From: JAKFDI01 sp044508835
Lineage (GTDB): Bacteria; Pseudomonadota; Gammaproteobacteria; Burkholderiales; Burkholderiaceae_C
DNA length: 26,084 nucleotides
Assembly: GCA_044508835.1 (NCBI GenBank)
Contig: JBIQHD010000047.1
Location: forward strand, 1 to 26,084
Reading direction: 5' to 3'
A model generated the notes under the pieces. It was not told where the DNA came from, did no database searches, and saw only the letters and a list, made by a program, of their open reading frames with translations. Positions 1 to 8,485 of the stretch are shown piece by piece. The position numbers were made by a program, and so were the translations under genes. Positions within the stretch are counted from its first letter, which is position 1, and every line of letters starts with the position of its first letter.

Positions 1-26
1 GGCGAGCATTTGCAACGCGGCAGGCG

Positions 27-184
27 CCGTTTTGCCGAGATCACCCGTAGGGCCGATGCCTGGCAAGCCCCGGGGCCGCGTTGCCCGCTCGTTGTGTGCC
101 ACGGGCACACGGCCTCGCGGGCGCCTTGCCCCGGGGCTTGCCAGGCACCGGCGCGAGCCCTCCCGTAGCGCGAACAGGCCCTAG
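27..184. repeat. Left copy of a 158-bp inverted repeat, itself a two-tier palindrome
   Basis: Positions 27-184 match the reverse complement of 25927-26084 with no gaps and about six mismatches. Inside lies a dyad centred on base 102: an outer arm at 52-75 pairs with 129-152 (24 bp, one mismatch), and an inner arm GTGTGCC (94-100) pairs with GGCACAC (104-110) across ACG. The segments between the arms (76-93 and 111-128) pair poorly, so the folded form would be a long stem, a symmetric internal loop and a small hairpin. The inner edge is CTAG (181-184), after which the copies diverge. No ORF in it is credible. It could be a MITE/REP-like element or the end of a larger insertion sequence; the CTAG edge recalls the YTAR target of some IS5-family elements, which is inference. 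Confidence 0.85.
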
Positions 185-411
185 GCCGGACGGTCGCCCG
201 GCGCGACGGCGCCGGCCGCGTCGCGCGCCAGCTGGGCGCGCAGTTCGCGCACCTCGCGCTCGATGATGCGCCGCGCCGCCTGGAGCTGGTCCTCGGTGAC
301 GCGCGCCTCGGGCAGGGGCCGCTCGGCCGCGGTTGCCCGCTCGTCGTGACCGCCCGGCGGTTCGCCGTGGGCCGGGCCGTGATCGATTCGGTGTTGCGCG
401 TGCGTGTCCAT
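181..411 (-). CDS. Small hypothetical protein (76 aa)
   Basis: Unrecognised. The first ~35 residues are rich in His, Pro, Gly and Ala and probably disordered. Residues ~38-65 form one amphipathic helix (EDQLQAARRIIEREVREL) that could be a short coiled coil. The ATG is preceded by GGGAGG (complement of 415-420) at a short 3-nt spacing. The TAG stop lies inside the CTAG at the edge of the terminal repeat, so the reading frame runs right up to the repeat and may have been longer before it arrived. Codon use is GC3-rich like the neighbours. It could be a spurious ORF, but the start signal and the orientation matching the next genes favour a real one. Confidence 0.45.
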   Translation of the reverse strand: MDTHAQHRIDHGPAHGEPPGGHDERATAAERPLPEARVTEDQLQAARRIIEREVRELRAQLARDAAGAVAPGDRPA

Positions 412-446
412 GGGCCTCCCGGGAAGTGGAACCGCAGGGGAGGCAA

Positions 447-462
447 GCGGCGTACCCGCCGC
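447..462 (-). terminator. Short hairpin downstream of the exported-protein gene
   Basis: GCGGCG (447-452) pairs with CGCCGC (457-462) over a TACC loop, 11 bp beyond the stop of the 473-1135 gene. On the minus strand no T-run follows, so an intrinsic terminator is uncertain. On the plus strand GGGGTTTTCTT follows, but no plus-strand gene ends here. Confidence 0.25.
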
Positions 463-472
463 GGGGTTTTCT

Positions 473-1135
473 TCAGTGCAGCAGGCCGTAGGTCAGGCCG
501 ATGCGGCGCTCTTCCCAGCCCAGGCCGTCGTCGGGGCGGGCCACGGCGCCGAAGTCCAGCGCCAGGCGCCGCGGCACGAGCCACCAGCGCGCGCCCACCC
601 GGTGCATCTCGGTGCCGGCGTCCGAGCCGGCCCATTCGGCGAAGACCAGCGCCGCGCGCACCGGCTGCCACACCGTGGCCACGGTGGCGCGGGTGCGGGC
701 GTCGGCCGTCTTTTCACGGCCGATGTTGGCCTGCAGCGCCCAGCGCGGGTCGAAGCGGAACCAGCCGCCGGCCGCCAGGACCATCCGCTCAGTGCGGAAG
801 CGGCGCGCGAAGCTGTCGCCGCTGGCCGCCCAGTTGAGCTTGAGCGTGGCCAGCATGCCGCTGCCCAGGCGCTGGGTCGTCAGGCTGTGGAGCTGGGCAC
901 GCACGATGTTGGGATGGCCGCTGAGCATGGCGCTGCGCGGCGTGGCGCTCAGGTCCCACTTCAGCTGCTCGCCGCTGCAGCTGCGCATGAAGTCGCGGGC
1001 GCGGTCCGCCGCGCTCTCGACGCCGAAGGGCTCGACGCGGCAGGGCTGGCTCGCCTGCACCGGCGCGGCGCCCAGGCCCGCGGCCAGGGCGACGAGCAGG
1101 CCGGCGAGCGCGCGATTGAAAAATGGACAACGCAT
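473..1135 (-). CDS. Hypothetical exported protein (220 aa), possibly outer-membrane beta-rich
   Basis: The product starts MRCPFFNRALAGLLVALAAG and has a typical Sec signal: basic start, hydrophobic core, and likely cleavage after VQA near residue 29. The mature part has two cysteines (QPC, and RSC about 20 residues on) that could form a disulfide. The second half alternates polar and hydrophobic/aromatic residues (for example GGWFRFDPRWALQANIG, GARWWLVPRRLALDFG), a pattern expected of beta strands. The chain ends LTYGLLH, without the terminal aromatic residue usual for autonomous barrels. The ATG was chosen because it begins the signal peptide and GGAAG lies about 10 nt upstream; the frame is open further upstream but that part lacks sense. 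I do not recognise the family and assign no function. Confidence 0.7.
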   Translation of the reverse strand: MRCPFFNRALAGLLVALAAGLGAAPVQASQPCRVEPFGVESAADRARDFMRSCSGEQLKWDLSATPRSAMLSGHPNIVRAQLHSLTTQRLGSGMLATLKLNWAASGDSFARRFRTERMVLAAGGWFRFDPRWALQANIGREKTADARTRATVATVWQPVRAALVFAEWAGSDAGTEMHRVGARWWLVPRRLALDFGAVARPDDGLGWEERRIGLTYGLLH

Positions 1136-1259
1136 CTGCAACAACTTCCGAGGCCCGAATGATGCCGGCCTGATGGCCTTGCGCGAGCGGGATTGCGGTG
1201 ATGCATTGCACGCCCGGGCCGGATGGGCATGCACGACTGACGGCAAGTTGCGCCGTGCC

Positions 1260-1577
1260 CTACCGGCCGGCCGCCCGGCGCAGCGCGCGCTCCGCCTCGT
1301 GCCGCGCGGCGGCGCCGTCGGCGCCGGGGAATTCGCCGTGGGCGTCGAAATGGCGGCGCGCCAGCGCGTGCAGCACGGCGGGATGGGCGCCGCCGAGCTG
1401 CACGCGCAGCAGCGCCTCGGGATAGCCCGCCATCGCCTCGCGCAGGCGCCGCGCGTAGAGCCGGTAGGCCACCGGATGGATGGGCCTTCCGCTGCGCTCC
1501 ATCGCCTCGACCCGCCGCGCCAGGTCTTCGATGAACAGGCGCTTGCTCTGCAGGATCGGGGAGGTGTGCATGGGCAT
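1260..1577 (-). CDS. Small hypothetical protein (105 aa)
   Basis: Unrecognised helical protein rich in Arg and Ala. The convincing part begins MPMHTSPILQSKRLFIEDLA, and two ATGs six bases apart (1577 and 1571) are possible starts; neither has a strong ribosome site. The frame stays open upstream, but that segment is a low-complexity Arg/Ser/Pro string typical of a shadow frame. The central block (residues ~20-60) has regularly spaced hydrophobics consistent with two or three helices. It is divergent from the hemerythrin gene across 160 bp and lies 124 bp before the exported-protein gene. No function is proposed. Confidence 0.5.
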   Translation of the reverse strand: MPMHTSPILQSKRLFIEDLARRVEAMERSGRPIHPVAYRLYARRLREAMAGYPEALLRVQLGGAHPAVLHALARRHFDAHGEFPGADGAAARHEAERALRRAAGR

Positions 1578-1605
1578 GGGGGGCGTGCGGCGGCGACACG
1601 ACAGC

Positions 1606-1637
1606 ATCGGCCGACGGCGGCCGGTGCGATCGGCCGA
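1606..1637. promoter_or_regulatory. Paired TCGGCCGA palindromes in the divergent promoter region
   Basis: ATCGGCCGA occurs at 1606-1614 and again at 1629-1637, 23 bp apart (about two helical turns), between the divergent starts at 1577 and 1738. Each copy contains the 8-bp palindrome TCGGCCGA. The spacing is that of a two-site operator, but the motif matches no regulator I can name and GC-rich DNA makes such repeats less surprising. Confidence 0.25.
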
Positions 1638-1737
1638 AATGCGCCGGGAACCGCGTGCATTCGCCGCCCGCCCGCGGCACGCCGATTGCCCTGCCACCCG
1701 CGGCGGGCGCGCGGCGCCCCTGCGGGAGACGACCCCC

Positions 1738-2232
1738 ATGACACGAGACGCGCGCGACGACATCGACGCCATCGCCCTGCTCACCGACGACCACGAGCGG
1801 GTGCGCCAGCTGTTCGAGGACTACGAGAACCTCGTGGACGGCAGCGCGGGCGACGACGAGCGCCGGGCGCTGGCCGACCGGATCTGCACGCTGCTCACCA
1901 TCCACGCCACCCTCGAGGAAGAGATCTTCTACCCCGCGGCGCGCGAGGCGCTCGAGGCGCAGGAGCTGCTCGACGAGGCGGAGGTGGAGCACGCGAGCGC
2001 CAAGGACCTGATCGAGCAGATCCAGGACATGGACGCCTCGGAGGACCTGTACGACGCCAAGCTCAAGGTGCTCGGCGAGTACGTCGCGCACCACGTGCGC
2101 GAGGAGGAGGACGAGCTCTTCCCCAAGGCGCGCATCTCCGACATGGACCTCGAGACCCTCGGCGGCGAGCTCGCCGAGCGCCGGCACGAGCTGCTGGCGG
2201 AGATCGGCGAGGAAGAGGACGAGGACTACTGA
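1738..2232 (+). CDS. Hemerythrin-domain protein (164 aa)
   Basis: A cytoplasmic four-helix-bundle protein expected to hold a non-heme di-iron site that binds O2 or senses or buffers O2, NO or iron. Ligand-like residues appear in family order: His19 (TDDHERV), His56 and Glu60 (TIHATLEEEIFYP), His85 (EVEHASAKDL), and His118 or His119 with Glu123 (VAHHVREEEDELFP). Residues ~12-130 make the domain; the tail is acidic and ends EEEDEDY. No signal peptide or fused signalling domain is visible, so it is a stand-alone form. The ATG has GGGAG nine bases upstream (1724-1728). It is probably transcribed alone. Such proteins often act in nitrosative or oxidative stress, which fits nnrS and SUF elsewhere in the window, but that role is inferred. 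Confidence 0.9.
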   Translation: MTRDARDDIDAIALLTDDHERVRQLFEDYENLVDGSAGDDERRALADRICTLLTIHATLEEEIFYPAAREALEAQELLDEAEVEHASAKDLIEQIQDMDASEDLYDAKLKVLGEYVAHHVREEEDELFPKARISDMDLETLGGELAERRHELLAEIGEEEDEDY

Positions 2233-2253
2233 GCCGGGGGCCGCGCGGGCGCC

Positions 2254-2880
2254 TCAGCCCCGCGCGCGCCGGTTCGACGCCAGCACGTTGTCCTTCGGCA
2301 GCGCCTGGCCGCGGGCCACCGCGTCGAGCCAGTCCGCCGTGGTGGCCACCGCGGCGAAGTTGCTGTGGAACACGACGCCGAAGACGCGGTGGATCTCCTC
2401 GGCCGTGGCGGCGCCGGCGGCGTTGGCATAGGGCAGCGCCCCGCTCGCGTCGGCGAGGAACTCCACGTTCAGCCCGCGGTGCATCGCCTCGAACACGGTG
2501 GAGGCGTCGCAGTTGTGCGTCATGTAGCCGGCCACGCTGAGCGTGTCGATGCCGCGGCCTTCCAGCCAGGCGCCGAAGTCGGTGCCGGCGAAGACGCTGG
2601 GCAGGCGCTTCGTCACGAGGTGGTCGTGCGCGCGCCGCGCGACCTCGGGGTGCAGCTGGCCGCCCGGCGCGTCGGCCTGGAACACCGGCGCGCCCGGCGG
2701 GGCGTGGTGGCGCACCACCACGACCGGCACGCCGGCTTCGTGTGCCGCATCCATGGCGCGCAGCACGTTCGGCAGCGTCTGCGCGACCGGCGGGTACTCG
2801 ATGGGCAGGCCGCCGCCTTCGAAGTATTCGTTCTGCACGTCGATCACGACGAGGGCGCGGCGCGGGGCGGAGGGGGTCAT
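2254..2880 (-). CDS. Isochorismatase-family cysteine hydrolase (208 aa)
   Basis: A soluble hydrolase of the isochorismatase/nicotinamidase superfamily. The Asp-Lys-Cys catalytic set is visible: Asp14 in VVIDVQNEY, Lys91 in LVTKRLPSVFAGTDF, and the nucleophile Cys124 in GYMTHNCDASTVFEA, with the cis-peptide-type GYMT just before it. Length is normal for the family. AGGAG (complement of 2887-2891) sits six bases before the ATG and fixes the start. It is divergent from an AraC/GlxA-type regulator 95 bp away, a pairing often seen when the regulator controls the hydrolase. The substrate cannot be read from the sequence; amides, carbamoyl compounds and isochorismate-like ethers are all known in the family. 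Confidence 0.88.
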   Translation of the reverse strand: MTPSAPRRALVVIDVQNEYFEGGGLPIEYPPVAQTLPNVLRAMDAAHEAGVPVVVVRHHAPPGAPVFQADAPGGQLHPEVARRAHDHLVTKRLPSVFAGTDFGAWLEGRGIDTLSVAGYMTHNCDASTVFEAMHRGLNVEFLADASGALPYANAAGAATAEEIHRVFGVVFHSNFAAVATTADWLDAVARGQALPKDNVLASNRRARG

Positions 2881-2975
2881 GGCGAACTCCTGGGGCGTTG
2901 GGACGAGGCCGATTCTTGGCGCCCGCACGCGAGGGCGACAGTGGCCCGAGAGCCACTCGTCGATAAGATCGGGCC

Positions 2976-3938
2976 ATGTCCGCCGCCGCCCCCGACACCG
3001 TCGCCGTGATCGCCTTCGACGGCATCAGCCCCTTCCACCTGTCGGTGCCCTGCCTCGTCTTCGGCGAGGACCGCGACGCCGCCGGCGCGCCGCGCTACCG
3101 GGTGCGCGTGTGCGCGGCGCAGCCGGGGCGGCTGCGCACGAGCGCCGGCTTCGGCATCGACGTGGCGCAGGGCCTCGCCGCGCTGCGCGGCGCGCAGGTG
3201 GTCATCGTGCCCTCGTGGCCCGGCGGCGACGAGCCCGCGCCGGCGGCGCTGCTGAAGGCGCTGCGCGCGGCCCACCGGCGCGGCGCGCGCATCGTCGGCC
3301 TGTGCCTGGGCGCCTTCGTGCTGGCCGAGGCCGGCCTGCTCGACGGCCGGCCCGCCACCACGCACTGGCACCTGGCCGCCGCCTTCGCGCGGCGCTTCCC
3401 GCAGGTGCGGCTGCAGCCCGAGGTGCTGTACGTGGACGACGGCGACGTGCTCACCTCCGCCGGCACGGCGGCCGGCATCGACTGCTGCCTGCACCTGCTG
3501 CGCGGCCGCCACGGCGCCGAGGCCGCCAACCGCGCCGCGCGGCGCATGGTGGTGGCGCCGCACCGCAGCGGCGGCCAGGCGCAGTACATCGAGCGCCCGC
3601 TCGCCGCGGCCATGCCGCGCGACCGGCTGGCGCCGCTGCTGCAGTGGCTGCAGGCCCACCTGCACGAGCCGCAGGCGCTCGACGCGCTGGCCGCGCGCGT
3701 GGCCATGAGCCGGCGCACCTTCACCCGGCGCTTCCGCGAGGCCACCGGCACCACCGTCGGCCGGTGGCTGCAGGCCCAGCGCCTGGCGCTCGCGCAGCGC
3801 CTGCTCGAGACCACCGACCGCGCGGTGGAGGCCGTCGCCCTCGACGCCGGCTTCGGCACGGCGGTGTCGCTGCGCCAGCATTTCGCCGCCGCCTTCGCGG
3901 TTTCGCCATCGGCCTACCGCCGCCAGTTCCGCGGATGA
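2976..3938 (+). CDS. GlxA/FtrA-type AraC transcriptional regulator (320 aa)
   Basis: A DNA-binding regulator with an N-terminal DJ-1/PfpI-like domain (residues ~8-185) and a C-terminal AraC helix-turn-helix domain (~220-320). The DJ-1 part shows the nucleophile-elbow segment GLCLGAFVLAEAGLLDGR followed by THWHLAAAF, typical of GlxA-like regulators, in which the domain is thought to bind ligand rather than catalyse. The HTH part shows AARVAMSRRTFTRRFREATG (first helix pair) and VALDAGFGTAVSLRQHF (second), ending PSAYRRQFRG. The block HRSGGQAQYIERPL between the domains resembles FtrA. It is divergent from the cysteine hydrolase, its most likely target. No strong ribosome site precedes the ATG; GATAAG lies 11 nt upstream, so the mRNA leader may be very short. 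Confidence 0.9.
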   Translation: MSAAAPDTVAVIAFDGISPFHLSVPCLVFGEDRDAAGAPRYRVRVCAAQPGRLRTSAGFGIDVAQGLAALRGAQVVIVPSWPGGDEPAPAALLKALRAAHRRGARIVGLCLGAFVLAEAGLLDGRPATTHWHLAAAFARRFPQVRLQPEVLYVDDGDVLTSAGTAAGIDCCLHLLRGRHGAEAANRAARRMVVAPHRSGGQAQYIERPLAAAMPRDRLAPLLQWLQAHLHEPQALDALAARVAMSRRTFTRRFREATGTTVGRWLQAQRLALAQRLLETTDRAVEAVALDAGFGTAVSLRQHFAAAFAVSPSAYRRQFRG

Positions 3939-3966
3939 GCCGTTCCCGCGGGCGGCCGGGCCCGCA

Positions 3967-3980
3967 TTGACGCAGCACAA
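3967..3980 (+). promoter_or_regulatory. Possible FNR/CRP-like box upstream of ligA
   Basis: TTGACGCAGCACAA reads as a TTGAY-N4-NNCAA dyad (7 of 10 informative positions of TTGAT-N4-ATCAA). It begins 70 bp before the ligA start. A near-identical 14-mer occurs at 6820-6833 upstream of sufB. Weak by itself. Confidence 0.25.
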
Positions 3981-4036
3981 GGCGGCACCCGCGGCGCGGC
4001 GGCACGATCCGGCGATCGCCGCTGCCGGAGACGCCC

Positions 4037-4393
4037 TTGACCCCGCCCGCCCCGCAACCGCCGATTCCCGGCACCACGCTCTTCGACGGCACGCAGGCCC
4101 GCAAGGGCTATGCGCTGAACAAGATGTGCTACTCGTTCAACGAGCAGCAGAACCGCACCGCCTTCATGCGCAACGAGGACGCCTACTGCGACCGCTTCGG
4201 CCTCAACCCGGAGCAGCGCGAGGCCATCCGCAGCCGCAACGTGCTGCAGCTGCTGGCCGCCGGCGGCAACGTGTACTACCTCGCCAAGTTCGCCGGCATC
4301 CTCGGGCTGGACGTGCAGGACCTGGGCGCGCAGCAGACGGGCATGACCAAGCAGGCCTTCCAGGCCATGCTGGTCGAGGCGGGAAGGGGCTGA
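4037..4393 (+). CDS. ligA: Protocatechuate 4,5-dioxygenase alpha subunit-like protein (LigA family, 118 aa)
   Basis: Small non-catalytic subunit of a class III extradiol ring-cleavage dioxygenase; in LigAB it caps the active site of the beta subunit. The family pattern is clear: KGYALNKMCYSFN near residue 25, NRTAFMRNEDAYCDRFGL, then QREAIRSRNVLQLLAAGGNVYYLAKFA cut into helical segments, and the GMTKQAFQ end. Length (118 aa) is normal. Translation appears to begin at TTG (4037), with GGAG at 4027-4030 six bases upstream; no ATG lies in frame between the preceding gene and the conserved region. The beta subunit follows after 2 bp. No other gene of the protocatechuate 4,5-cleavage pathway (dehydrogenase, hydrolase, hydratase, aldolase) is in the window, so the true ring substrate is open. 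Confidence 0.9.
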   Translation: MTPPAPQPPIPGTTLFDGTQARKGYALNKMCYSFNEQQNRTAFMRNEDAYCDRFGLNPEQREAIRSRNVLQLLAAGGNVYYLAKFAGILGLDVQDLGAQQTGMTKQAFQAMLVEAGRG

Positions 4394-4395
4394 GC

Positions 4396-5235
4396 ATGGC
4401 GCAACTCGTCGGTTCCATCATGTGCTCCCACGTGCCGGCCATCGGCCGCGCCATCGCCGGCCACCGCCAGGACGAGCCCTACTGGAAGCCCTTCTTCGAC
4501 GGCTTCCCGCCGGTGCGCGCCTGGCTCGAGACGGCGCGCCCGGACGTGGTGGTCGTGTTCTCCAACGACCACGGCCTGAACTTCTTCCTCGACAAGATGC
4601 CCACCTTCGCCGTGGGCGCCGCGCCGAGCTACCGCAACGAGGACGAGGGCTGGGGCATCCCGGTGCTGCCGCCGTTCCGCGGCGACGAGGACCTGTCGTG
4701 GCACCTGATCGATTCGCTGGTGGCCGAGGACTTCGACCTCACCACCTGCCAGGAGATGGCGGTGGACCACGGCTTCAGCCTGCCGATGGCGCTGCTGTGG
4801 CCGGCGCAGGAGTGGCCGGTGCGCGTGGTGCCGGTGATCGTCAACACCGTGCAGCACCCGCTGCCCAGCGCCGCGCGCTGCTACCGGCTCGGCGAGGCCG
4901 TCGGCCGCGCCGTGCGCGCCTGGGAGAGCGACGCGCGCGTGCTGGTCATCGGCACCGGCGGGCTGTCGCACCAGCTCGACGGCGAGCGCGCGGGCTTCAT
5001 CAACCGCGAGTTCGACCTGCAGTTCATGGACAGCCTGGTGGCCGACCCGGCCTGGGCCACGCGCTTCAGCAACCACGAACTGGTGGAGAAGACCGGCACG
5101 CAGGGCATCGAGCTGCTGATGTGGCTGGCCGCCCGCGCGACGCTGGGCCCGCAGGCGTGGCAGGTGCACGCCAACTACCACGTGCCCATCTCCAACACCG
5201 CCGCCGGGCTGCTGCTGCTCGAACCGCAGGCCTGA
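4396..5235 (+). CDS. ligB: Protocatechuate 4,5-dioxygenase beta subunit-like extradiol dioxygenase (LigB family, 279 aa)
   Basis: Catalytic Fe(II) subunit that cleaves a catecholic ring next to the diol using O2. The metal ligands and acid-base residue can be placed: His12 (CSHVPAIG), His59 (FSNDHGLNFF), Glu239 (TQGIELLMW) and His192 (GTGGLSHQLDG). They correspond to His12, His61, Glu242 and His195 known in Sphingobium LigB. Length is in the usual 280-300 range. The ATG is 2 bp after ligA, so the subunits are translationally linked. Gallate or another substituted catechol is possible instead of protocatechuate, because sequence alone does not settle specificity and the downstream pathway genes are absent. 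A Baeyer-Villiger-type monooxygenase gene follows 74 bp later. Confidence 0.92.
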   Translation: MAQLVGSIMCSHVPAIGRAIAGHRQDEPYWKPFFDGFPPVRAWLETARPDVVVVFSNDHGLNFFLDKMPTFAVGAAPSYRNEDEGWGIPVLPPFRGDEDLSWHLIDSLVAEDFDLTTCQEMAVDHGFSLPMALLWPAQEWPVRVVPVIVNTVQHPLPSAARCYRLGEAVGRAVRAWESDARVLVIGTGGLSHQLDGERAGFINREFDLQFMDSLVADPAWATRFSNHELVEKTGTQGIELLMWLAARATLGPQAWQVHANYHVPISNTAAGLLLLEPQA

Positions 5236-5309
5236 CCCGGCGCCGGGGCGACCCGGCCGCACGTTCGCCGTAGACTGGCCCGCGCGGCCTTCGCCGCGGG
5301 ACGCCGAAC

Positions 5310-6806
5310 ATGCATGAACACCCGCCGGCCGCGCCCACGGCCGAGCACTTCGACGTGCTCGTCGTCGGCGCCGGCATCTCCGGCATCGGCGCGGCGCACC
5401 ACCTGCGTACGCGCTGCCCCGGCCGGCGCTTCGCCATCCTCGAGGCGCGCGCGGACCTCGGCGGCACCTGGGACCTGTTCCGCTACCCGGGCGTGCGGTC
5501 CGACTCGGACATGTACACGCTGGGCTACGCCTTCAAGCCCTGGACGGGCGCCCGGTCCATCGCCGACGGGCCGGCGATCCTCGCCTACCTGCGCGAGGCG
5601 GCGGCCGAGGAAGGCGCCGACCGCCTGATCCGCTACCGGCACCGCGTGGTGCGGGCCGCGTGGTCGAGCGCCGATGCGCGCTGGACGGTGGACGTGGAGC
5701 GCGGCGACGCGCGCGAGCCGCTGCGCTTCACCTGCGGCTTCCTCTTCATGTGCAGCGGCTACTACGACACCGCGAAGGGCTACACGCCCGAGCTGCCCGG
5801 CATCGAAGGCTTCGGCGGCCGCGTCGTGCACCCGCAGGCCTGGCCGCCGGACCTCGACCCGGCGAACCGGCGCATCGTCGTCATCGGCAGCGGCGCCACC
5901 GCGGTGACGCTGGTGCCCGAACTGGCCAGGACCGCGGCGCACGTCACCATGCTGCAGCGCTCGCCGACCTACGTGGTGGCCCGGCCCGGCGAGGACCGCA
6001 TCGCCCGCTGGCTGCAGCGCCGGCTGCCGGCCCGCCTGGCCTACGGCGCGACGCGCTGGAAGAACGTGCTGCTCGGCATGTACTTCTTCCGCCTCGCGCG
6101 GCGCCGGCCGCAGCGCGTGAAGCGGCTGATACTGGCCGGCGTGCGGCAGGCGCTCGGCCCCGGCTACGACGTCGCCACGCACTTCACGCCGCGCTACGAC
6201 CCGTGGGACCAGCGGCTGTGCCTGGTGCCCAACGGCGACCTGTTCGCCGCCCTGCGCCGCGGGACCGCTTCGGTCGTCACGGACCACATCGAGACCTTCA
6301 CCGCGACGGGCCTCCGGCTGCGCTCAGGCGCCGAGCTGGCGGCCGACCTCGTGGTGACGGCCACCGGCCTGAACATGCAGCTGCTCGGCGGCGTCGCGCT
6401 CACGGTGGACGGCACGCCGGTCGATCCGGCGAAGACGCTGACCTACAAGGGCATGATGTTCAGCGGCGTGCCCAACCTCGCCTCGTCCTTCGGCTACACC
6501 AACGCCTCGTGGACGCTCAAGTGCGAGCTCACCTGCGCCTACGTCTGCCGGCTGCTGAACCACATGGCGCGCCACGGCCACCGCCAGTGCACGCCGCGCC
6601 GCGACGACCCGTCGGTGCGCGAGGCGCCGTGGATCGACTTCAGCTCCGGCTACGTGCAGCGCGCGCTCCACCGGCTGCCGAAGCAGGGCTCGAAGGCGCC
6701 GTGGCGGCTGCACCAGAACTACGCGCTCGACCTGCTTACCCTGCGCTTCGGCAAGGTCGACGACGGCGTGATGGAATTCGCCCCGCCCGCCCCGGCGCAG
6801 CGATGA
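5310..6806 (+). CDS. Baeyer-Villiger-type flavin monooxygenase (498 aa)
   Basis: A soluble FAD/NADPH enzyme that inserts one O atom from O2 into a substrate, by Baeyer-Villiger or heteroatom oxidation. Visible in order: FAD-binding GAGISG at 20-25, GGTWDLFRYPGVRSDSD (~51-67), the Baeyer-Villiger fingerprint FxGxxxHxxxW as FGGRVVHPQAW at 168-178, NADPH-binding GSGATA at 193-198, and the second ATG-type motif VTATGLNMQ near 350. It resembles the EthA-like branch (PNLASSFGYTNASWTLKCEL). Length is normal for that branch. The ATG at 5310 is the first in frame; the ribosome site is poor, and TAGACT at 5271-5276 might be a -10 element. It may share a transcript with ligAB, but the 74-bp gap leaves this unsure. 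Substrate unknown. Confidence 0.9.
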   Translation: MHEHPPAAPTAEHFDVLVVGAGISGIGAAHHLRTRCPGRRFAILEARADLGGTWDLFRYPGVRSDSDMYTLGYAFKPWTGARSIADGPAILAYLREAAAEEGADRLIRYRHRVVRAAWSSADARWTVDVERGDAREPLRFTCGFLFMCSGYYDTAKGYTPELPGIEGFGGRVVHPQAWPPDLDPANRRIVVIGSGATAVTLVPELARTAAHVTMLQRSPTYVVARPGEDRIARWLQRRLPARLAYGATRWKNVLLGMYFFRLARRRPQRVKRLILAGVRQALGPGYDVATHFTPRYDPWDQRLCLVPNGDLFAALRRGTASVVTDHIETFTATGLRLRSGAELAADLVVTATGLNMQLLGGVALTVDGTPVDPAKTLTYKGMMFSGVPNLASSFGYTNASWTLKCELTCAYVCRLLNHMARHGHRQCTPRRDDPSVREAPWIDFSSGYVQRALHRLPKQGSKAPWRLHQNYALDLLTLRFGKVDDGVMEFAPPAPAQR

Positions 6807-6819
6807 TCCGCGGGCGCGC

Positions 6820-6833
6820 TTGACGCAGCGCAA
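6820..6833 (+). promoter_or_regulatory. Possible FNR/CRP-like box upstream of the suf operon
   Basis: TTGACGCAGCGCAA, one mismatch from the 14-mer at 3967-3980; 7 of 10 informative positions of an FNR site. It begins 192 bp before sufB and about 100 bp before the predicted transcription start, so if used it would act from far upstream. Confidence 0.25.
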
Positions 6834-6886
6834 CGCAGCGGCATGTCGCAAAAGCCATGCCTCATTCGCGGCCAATGGGCGCGGGG

Positions 6887-6927
6887 TTGGTGGCGCCGCT
6901 AAAGGTGCATAGACTAGGCATCTATAG
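6887..6927 (+). promoter_or_regulatory. Candidate sigma-70 promoter and AT-richer operator of the suf operon
   Basis: TTGGTG (6887-6892), a 17-bp spacer and TAGACT (6910-6915) make a plausible promoter for sufB. Overlapping the -10 is a patch poorer in GC than anything nearby: GCATAGACTAG (6907-6917) followed directly by the near-repeat GCATCTATAG (6918-6927), with ATAG/CTAT as an imperfect dyad. In other bacteria suf promoters are repressed by Rrf2-family (IscR/SufR) or Fur proteins, so an operator here is reasonable, but the sequence does not clearly match a known box. Confidence 0.4.
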
Positions 6928-7011
6928 GGACGGCACCGCCTGCGCCACGACATCCAGCGACGGTTCGCACGGAGTGCGCCGGCGCAGCGGCGCCGCCCAC
7001 GGAGCCCTGCC

Positions 7012-8466
<1,455 letters not shown>

Positions 8467-8485
8467 AGTGAACACGACAGGAACC

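Noticed and set aside
501..2540. 679-aa plus-strand open frame
   Set aside because: It crosses the exported-protein gene, the hemerythrin gene and the hydrolase gene in other frames, and has Arg/Pro/Ala-rich composition with no recognisable family.
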